A stretch of 64,000 bases of DNA from JADKAV01 sp037046735 (GTDB lineage Bacteria > Actinomycetota > Actinomycetes > S36-B12 > UBA10799), in the NCBI GenBank assembly GCA_037046735.1, contig JBAOHC010000022.1:62001-126000 (forward strand), in the 5' to 3' direction. The translations under genes and the position numbers were made by a program. Positions 55,036 through 64,000 of this stretch are shown here, in pieces (position 1 is the stretch's first letter; every line of letters starts with the position of its first letter). Below the pieces are notes generated by a model, which did no database searches, had not been told where the DNA came from, and saw only the letters and a program-made list of their open reading frames with translations.

Positions 55036-55068
55036 GCCAGCCGCGACGGGTCACCCGTCGCGGCTGGC
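55036..55068 (+). terminator. rplL-rpoB hairpin, terminator or attenuator
   Basis: GCCAGCCGCGACGGG (55036-55050) pairs perfectly with CCCGTCGCGGCTGGC (55054-55068) with a 3-nt TCA loop. Because rpoB and rpoC are about 270 bp further on, it probably attenuates read-through. The rest of the 316-bp gap up to rpoB holds no gene and no promoter I can name with confidence. Confidence 0.8.
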
Positions 55069-55336
55069 TCTATGTTTGCCCCACGCCCCGCAACAGCGTG
55101 GGGGAAGCGCACGCGGAACCCTGCGGCGCAGGTGCTTGACGAATGCCCGGCGCAGGATCATCATTAGTAGTTGGCCCCCGTTATGTCGATCCCCAATCAC
55201 GTCAGATACTCTGGTTCTACACGCATGCCTTGTCTCGACCCTCTCACTGTGCCTGGATGCTCGGCGTCCAGCACTTTGTGCAGGGTTGTCTCCGGTGCGC
55301 GAAGGACCAGTTTTGCGAGCCACGGAAGGACCTCAC

Positions 55337-58300
55337 TTGGCCGCCAGCGTTAACCCCCAAGCCCCACACCGCGTTTCATTCGGCAAGATCCGCGAACCCA
55401 TCGCCGTACCGGACATGCTGGACTTGCAGAGGCAGTCGTTCGACTGGCTGCTCGGCAACCAGACCTGGCAGGACCGGGTGCAGGAGGCGGTGGACGCCGG
55501 GCGCACAGACCTCCCGATGACCAGCGGCCTCGAGGAGATCTTCGAGGAGATCAGCCCGATCGAGGACTTCAGCGGTCAGATGTCGCTGTCCTTCCGGGAG
55601 CACCGGTTCGAGGAGCCCAAGTACACCGAGGCCCAGTGCCGGGAGAAGGACATGACCTTCTCGCAGCCGCTGTTCGTGACCGCTGAGTTCTTCAACGCGG
55701 AGACCGGCGAGATCAAGTCCCAGACCGTCTTCATGGGTGACTTCCCGTTGATGACCAACAAGGGCACGTTCATCGTCAACGGCACCGAGCGGGTCGTCGT
55801 TTCTCAGCTGGTGCGCTCGCCCGGTGTCTACTTCGAGCGGACCGTCGGCAAGGCGCTGGACAAGGACATCTACTCGGCGAAGATCATCCCGTCGCGCGGG
55901 TCGTGGATCGAGTTCGAGATCGACAAGAAGGACATCGTCAACGTCAAGATCGACCGCAAGCGCAAGCAGCCGGTCACCGTGCTGCTCAAGGCGCTGGGCC
56001 TGACCTCGGAGGAGATTGCCGAGCGGTTCGGCCACTTCGAGTCCATGCAGCTCACGATGGAGAAGGACGCCATCGGTAGCCAGGACGAGGCCTTCGTCGA
56101 CATCTACCGCAAGCTGCGCCCGGGTGAGCCCGCCAGCATCGAGGCCGGCCGTAACCTGCTGGAGAACTTCTACTTCAACCCCAAGCGCTACGACCTTGCC
56201 AAGGTCGGCCGCTACAAGGTGAACAAGAAGCTGGGCCTCTCCGAGGACCCCAGCATGACCGTTCTGTCCAACGAGGACATCGTGCGCACCGTGGAGTACC
56301 TGGTGGCGCTGCATGCCGCCGAGCCCGCGCTGCCTGACGGCACCCGGGTCGAGGTCGACGACATCGACCACTTCGGCAATCGGCGCCTACGCACCGTCGG
56401 AGAGCTCATCCAGGGCCAGATCCGCATGGGGCTGTCGCGTATGGAGCGAGTCGTGCGCGAGCGGATGACCACCCAGGATGTGGAGGCGATCACGCCCCAG
56501 ACCCTGATCAACATCCGCCCGGTGGTCGCTGCGCTCAAGGAGTTCTTCGGAACCTCCCAGCTGTCGCAGTTCATGGATCAGACCAACCCCCTGGCAGGAC
56601 TGACCCACAAGCGCCGGCTGTCCGCGCTCGGCCCCGGCGGGTTGTCGCGCGAGCGGGCGGGCTTCGAGGTCCGCGACGTGCACCCGTCGCACTACGGCCG
56701 GATGTGTCCGATCGAGACCCCTGAGGGCCCGAACATCGGCCTGATCGGCTCCCTGTCGACGTTCGCGCGGGTCAACGCCTTCGGCTTCGTCGAGACGCCG
56801 TATCGCAAGGTTGTCGAGGGCCGGGTGACCGACCAGATCGACTACCTGACCGCCGATGAGGAGGACCTGCACGTCATCGCGCAGGCAAACGCTCCGATCG
56901 ACGACGACGGCAACTTCACCGAGGACCGCGTCCTCGTGCGCCGCAAGGATGGCGAGGTCGACTACGTTCTGCCCGACGACGTGGACTACATGGACGTCAG
57001 CCCGCGGCAGATGGTCTCGGTGGCCACCGCCATGATCCCGTTCCTGGAGCATGACGACGCCAACCGCGCACTGATGGGCTCCAACATGCAGCGTCAGGCC
57101 GTCCCGCTGATGCGCAGCGAGGCGCCGCTGGTCGGCACCGGTACTGAGTACCGCGCCGCCAAGGATGCCGGCGACGTCGTCGTCGCACACACCGGTGGTG
57201 TGGTGTCGGCGGTCAGTGCCGACGCCATCGAGGTCACCCAGGATGACGGCCAGATCTTCACCTACCGGGTGTTGAAGTTCCGCCGCTCCAACCAGGGCAC
57301 GTCGTACAACCAGAAGCCCATCGTCGTGGCGGGGCAGCGCATCGAGGCGGGCGACGTGATCGCCGACGGTCCGTGCACCGACCTCGGGGAGCTCGCACTG
57401 GGCCGCAACCTGCTGGTCGCGTTCATGCCGTGGGAGGGTCACAACTACGAGGACGCGATCATCCTGTCGCAGCGACTGGTGCAGGACGATGTCCTGACCA
57501 GCATCCACATCGAGGAACACGAGGTGGATGCTCGCGACACGAAACTGGGTCCCGAGGAGATCACCCGGGACATCCCGAACGTGCCGGAGGAGGTCCTCGC
57601 GGATCTCGATGAGCGCGGAATCGTGCGGATCGGGGCCGAGGTCGGGCCCGGCGACATCCTGGTCGGCAAGGTGACGCCCAAGGGCGAGACCGAGTTGACC
57701 CCGGAGGAGCGGCTCGTGCGCGCGATCTTCGGCGAGAAGGCCCGTGAGGTGCGTGACACGTCGATGAAGGTGCCGCACGGCGAGAGCGGTGTGGTCATCG
57801 ATGTACGCGTCTTCGACCGCGAAGAGGACGACGAGCTGCCCGGTGGTGTGAACCAGTTGGTGCGGGTCTACGTCGCTCAGAAGCGCAAGATCACCCAGGG
57901 CGACAAGCTCGCAGGCCGCCATGGCAACAAGGGTGTCATCGCCAAGATCCTGCCTGTTGAGGACATGCCGTTCCTCGAGGATGGGACGCCGGTCGACATC
58001 GTGCTGAATCCGCTCGGTGTGCCGGGCCGGATGAACGTGGGTCAGGTGCTGGAGACCCACCTGGGCTGGGTCGCCAAGCAGGGCTGGAACGTCATCGGCG
58101 ATCCGCAGTGGGCACAGAATCTGCCGGAGCAGGCCCGTTCGGCGCCGCCGGACACCCGGGTGGCTTCGCCGGTTTTCGACGGTGTGGCGGAGTTCGAGAT
58201 CTCCGGCCTGCTGGACTCGACCCTGGTCGATGGCGATGCCCCGCGGCTGGTCAACGCCGAGGCGAAGGCCAGGTTGTTCGATGGCCGCAGCGGGGAGCCG

Positions 58301-58777
58301 TTCCCGGATCCCGTGTCGGTGGGCTACGTGTACATCCTCAAGCTGCTGCACTTGGTGGACGACAAGATCCACGCACGCTCGACGGGGCCGTACTCGATGA
58401 TCACGCAGCAGCCGCTGGGTGGTAAGGCGCAGTTCGGCGGTCAGCGCTTCGGGGAGATGGAGGTGTGGGCCCTGGAGGCCTACGGTGCCGCCTACGCCCT
58501 GCAGGAGCTGCTGACGATCAAGAGCGATGACGTCACTGGTCGCGTGAAGGTCTACGAAGCCATCGTCAAGGGCGAGAACATCCCGGAACCCGGCATCCCC
58601 GAGTCGTTCAAGGTGCTCGTCAAGGAGATGCAGTCGCTGTGCCTGAACGTCGAGGTACTGGCCCGCGATGGGTCGGCGATCGACATGAAGGACTCCGATG
58701 ATGAGTACTTCCGCGCCGCGGAGGAACTGGGTATCGACCTGTCCCGGCGGGAGCCGAGCAGCGTCGAAGAGGTCTGA
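55337..58777 (+). CDS. rpoB: DNA-directed RNA polymerase subunit beta
   Basis: Catalytic-core subunit, 1146 residues with the TTG start at 55337 (LAASVNPQAPHRVSFGKIREP). TTG is also the annotated rpoB start in several actinobacteria, and GGAAGGA lies 6 nt upstream; the longer frame to 55076 is not conserved. The rifampicin region reads GTSQLSQFMDQTNPLAGLTHKRR, with the usual susceptible residues (Gln, Asp, His, and Leu in RRLSALGPGG). Further landmarks are the HPSHYGRMCPIETPEGPNIGL and KGVIAKILPVEDMPF motifs. Confidence 0.97.
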   Translation: MAASVNPQAPHRVSFGKIREPIAVPDMLDLQRQSFDWLLGNQTWQDRVQEAVDAGRTDLPMTSGLEEIFEEISPIEDFSGQMSLSFREHRFEEPKYTEAQCREKDMTFSQPLFVTAEFFNAETGEIKSQTVFMGDFPLMTNKGTFIVNGTERVVVSQLVRSPGVYFERTVGKALDKDIYSAKIIPSRGSWIEFEIDKKDIVNVKIDRKRKQPVTVLLKALGLTSEEIAERFGHFESMQLTMEKDAIGSQDEAFVDIYRKLRPGEPASIEAGRNLLENFYFNPKRYDLAKVGRYKVNKKLGLSEDPSMTVLSNEDIVRTVEYLVALHAAEPALPDGTRVEVDDIDHFGNRRLRTVGELIQGQIRMGLSRMERVVRERMTTQDVEAITPQTLINIRPVVAALKEFFGTSQLSQFMDQTNPLAGLTHKRRLSALGPGGLSRERAGFEVRDVHPSHYGRMCPIETPEGPNIGLIGSLSTFARVNAFGFVETPYRKVVEGRVTDQIDYLTADEEDLHVIAQANAPIDDDGNFTEDRVLVRRKDGEVDYVLPDDVDYMDVSPRQMVSVATAMIPFLEHDDANRALMGSNMQRQAVPLMRSEAPLVGTGTEYRAAKDAGDVVVAHTGGVVSAVSADAIEVTQDDGQIFTYRVLKFRRSNQGTSYNQKPIVVAGQRIEAGDVIADGPCTDLGELALGRNLLVAFMPWEGHNYEDAIILSQRLVQDDVLTSIHIEEHEVDARDTKLGPEEITRDIPNVPEEVLADLDERGIVRIGAEVGPGDILVGKVTPKGETELTPEERLVRAIFGEKAREVRDTSMKVPHGESGVVIDVRVFDREEDDELPGGVNQLVRVYVAQKRKITQGDKLAGRHGNKGVIAKILPVEDMPFLEDGTPVDIVLNPLGVPGRMNVGQVLETHLGWVAKQGWNVIGDPQWAQNLPEQARSAPPDTRVASPVFDGVAEFEISGLLDSTLVDGDAPRLVNAEAKARLFDGRSGEPFPDPVSVGYVYILKLLHLVDDKIHARSTGPYSMITQQPLGGKAQFGGQRFGEMEVWALEAYGAAYALQELLTIKSDDVTGRVKVYEAIVKGENIPEPGIPESFKVLVKEMQSLCLNVEVLARDGSAIDMKDSDDEYFRAAEELGIDLSRREPSSVEEV

Positions 58778-58834
58778 CGGACCGCGACATATGAGCAATC
58801 AGTCCACTAAAACGAGACAGCAAAGGACCACCAC

Positions 58835-62659
<3,825 letters not shown>

Positions 62660-62667
62660 ATAGCAGG

Positions 62668-62710
62668 AAGTGGCCCCCGGAACACCTCAGGTGATCCGGG
62701 GGCCACTTTC
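62668..62710 (+). terminator. rpoBC operon terminator
   Basis: AAGTGGCCCCCGGA (62668-62681) pairs with TCCGGGGGCCACTT (62695-62708), with an inner CACC-GGTG stem in the loop, followed by TC. Confidence 0.85.
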
Positions 62711-62723
62711 GTGTCGGGGGCCG

Positions 62724-62765
62724 GTGAGCGGTTGGGCGCCGAGCGACCCGTGAGCGGTTGGGCGC
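62724..62765 (+). repeat. 16-bp direct repeat pair
   Basis: GTGAGCGGTTGGGCGC occurs exactly at 62724-62739 and 62750-62765, a 26-bp period. The second copy runs into the left end of palindromic repeat C. Confidence 0.85.
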
Positions 62766-62807
62766 TTGTTGCGATCCCACGCGGCGTGTCGCAGCACCTT
62801 CTGCCCA
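62759..62807 (+). repeat. dispersed palindromic repeat, copy C
   Basis: A 49-bp element with ends TGGGCGC and CTGCCCA and the core CGGCGTGTCGCAGCA, between the rpoC terminator and the stop of the opposed MMPL gene. Confidence 0.75.
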
Positions 62808-62858
62808 TTTGCGCGCTGTGGTGAGGGTGCTGCGGCCAATGCCGCCCGGCGGGTCTGG

Positions 62859-64000
62859 CTAGTGTGCGGGGACCAGTTCCGGGTCGTCGTCGACGATCTC
62901 GTCTCCGGAGCCTTCGGCCTCCATGTGGACCTCGGGCAGGAAGCCCAGCCACTTCGGTAGCCACCAGGTGTTCGGCCCGATCCAGCTGATCAGCGATGGC
63001 ACAAGCACGAGGCGGATGATGAACGCGTCGACGAGGACGGCGGTCGCCAGGCCGACACCGAAGAGTTTGATCGTGTCCTCAGGGGTGGGGATGAAGGCCA
63101 AGAAGACGCTGGCCATGATGGCCGCGGCGATCGCGACGACGCGACCGGATCCGGCCAAGCCACGGCGAACGCTCAGGGCGTTGTCCTTGGTGTGGCCCCA
63201 TTCCTCATGCATACGACTGACCAGGAACACCTGATAGTCCATGGACAGTCCGAACAGGATCGCAAAGACCATGATCGGAAGGAAGGGCAGGATCGGTCCG
63301 GTGGAGGTCACGCCGAGCAGGCTCGCCCCCCAGCCCCACTGGAAGACGGCTGTGGTGACGCCGAGGGCGGCGCCCAGGCTCAGCAGGCTGGTCACCGCGC
63401 CGATCAGGGGCACGATCAGCGAGCGGAACAGGATGGTCAGGGCGATGAAGCCCAGCCCGATGACGACCGCCAGGAATACTGGCAGGGCCTCACTGAGCAC
63501 GGTGGTGAAGTCGGTGGTCACCGCCGTGGAGCCGCCGACATAGGCCCGCATGGTGGTGCCTTCCTCCGCCCGCGGGATCGTCTCGGTACGCAGGCGCTGC
63601 AGCAACTCGTCTGTCGCAGGGTCCTGCGGCGACGTCTCTGGAATCACCTGGATGGCGGCGATGGTCTGATTCGCCGTCACGGAGATCGGCACCATCGCTT
63701 CATTGGGAATCGTGCGGTCCACTCCAGGTGTCTCGTTGAGGTCTTGGATCAGCCCGCGCAGGGAGTCCTCGTCCAGGGCGTAGGGGAGTTGCACGGCCAC
63801 GAAGAAGGGGCCGTTGCTACCCGGTCCGAACCCTTCGGCAGTCAGGTCATACGCGATGCGTGCCGGGCTGCCGACCGGTTGTCCGCTGTCGTCGGGGAAC
63901 CCCAGGCGGATGCTGAAGTAGGGGATGGCCATGACCATCACCAGCAGCGCTGCGGCCAGGGTGTAGAACCAGGGCCGCTTCTGCAGCACGTGACCGTAAT
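62859..64000 (-). CDS. MMPL-family membrane transporter, C-terminal part (5' end outside the window)
   Basis: The frame is open to the window edge, so only the last 380 or so residues are seen. They correspond to the second half of an RND/MMPL transporter: a transmembrane helix (FYTLAAALLVMVMAIPYF), an extracytoplasmic domain of about 150 residues, then five to six helices with MVFAILFGLSMDYQVFLVSRMHEE, the MMPL signature containing the proton-relay Asp and Tyr, and an acidic tail. Such proteins export lipids, drugs or siderophores in actinobacteria; the substrate here is unknown. Confidence 0.92.
   Translation of the reverse strand, partial: YGHVLQKRPWFYTLAAALLVMVMAIPYFSIRLGFPDDSGQPVGSPARIAYDLTAEGFGPGSNGPFFVAVQLPYALDEDSLRGLIQDLNETPGVDRTIPNEAMVPISVTANQTIAAIQVIPETSPQDPATDELLQRLRTETIPRAEEGTTMRAYVGGSTAVTTDFTTVLSEALPVFLAVVIGLGFIALTILFRSLIVPLIGAVTSLLSLGAALGVTTAVFQWGWGASLLGVTSTGPILPFLPIMVFAILFGLSMDYQVFLVSRMHEEWGHTKDNALSVRRGLAGSGRVVAIAAAIMASVFLAFIPTPEDTIKLFGVGLATAVLVDAFIIRLVLVPSLISWIGPNTWWLPKWLGFLPEVHMEAEGSGDEIVDDDPELVPAH

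Noticed and set aside
55076..55336. N-terminal extension of rpoB by 87 codons
   Set aside because: The extension is not like any RpoB, and a TTG with GGAAGGA at the right distance gives the standard actinobacterial N-terminus.
56387..58798. Very long open frame antisense to rpoB (about 800 codons)
   Set aside because: It mirrors the GC-rich third positions of rpoB, has no recognisable domain and no start signal; long antisense frames are expected at this GC content.

Overview
The window is a high-GC chromosomal segment from an actinobacterium (Actinomycetota). The evidence is the combination of CarD, a PhoU-SenX3-RegX3 locus, the mycothiol enzyme MshA with its YbjN/phosphoglycerate-mutase neighbours, a MaoC-type HadA/HadB pair beside murB, a GroEL gene with no groES beside it and CIRCE operators, DUF6350 and DUF3017 proteins, and frequent GTG/TTG starts. 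I cannot name the species. Almost everything is core metabolism and information processing. I see no prophage, insertion sequence, CRISPR array or rRNA.

Layout. 1-12.4 kb: end of purine synthesis (purN, purH), folD, malate and isocitrate dehydrogenases, exonuclease III, a CNNM/CBS membrane protein, trpS, a 2'-5' RNA ligase-like protein, a D-Ala-D-Ala carboxypeptidase and a cupin. 12.4-15.8 kb (minus strand): succinate dehydrogenase, order sdhC-sdhD-sdhA-sdhB. 16-22.6 kb: a nucleoside uptake and salvage operon (BMP lipoprotein, ATPase, two permeases, cytidine deaminase) followed by adenosine deaminase. 22.7-27.8 kb: larE divergent from a helicase-associated protein and an XPB-type helicase, then a small hypothetical protein. 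28.2-33.2 kb (minus strand): groEL under double CIRCE control, an acidic protein, gpmA, a YbjN protein and a frameshifted mshA. 33.4-38.6 kb: phoU divergent from senX3-regX3, an LpqE-like lipoprotein with disrupted frame, carD and a frameshifted PIN-TRAM gene. 38.6-46 kb: ispD-ispF-cysS-rlmB, two small membrane proteins, YajQ, tRNA-Tyr and a GGDEF-EAL protein. 46-51 kb: tRNA-Thr, tRNA-Met, rpmG, hadA/hadB-like genes, murB, a DUF222/HNH protein and an aminotransferase. 51.1-62.7 kb: tRNA-Trp, secE, nusG, rplK, rplA, rplJ, rplL, rpoB, rpoC. The window ends inside an MMPL transporter gene.

The most interesting points are these. (1) A family of 49-50 bp imperfect palindromes occurs four times, only between genes. 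(2) NusG carries an N-terminal extension of six repeats with an exact 15-residue period. (3) At about sixteen genes a TANNNT-like -10 hexamer lies 6-7 nt before the start codon, which implies leaderless mRNAs, and at larE/helicase two opposed -10 elements overlap. (4) Three genes within 5 kb (mshA, the lipoprotein, PIN-TRAM) each have an apparent one-base indel in a short C run; the simplest reading is assembly error, but it needs checking. (5) A c-di-GMP-related pair (YajQ and a GGDEF-EAL enzyme) flanks tRNA-Tyr.
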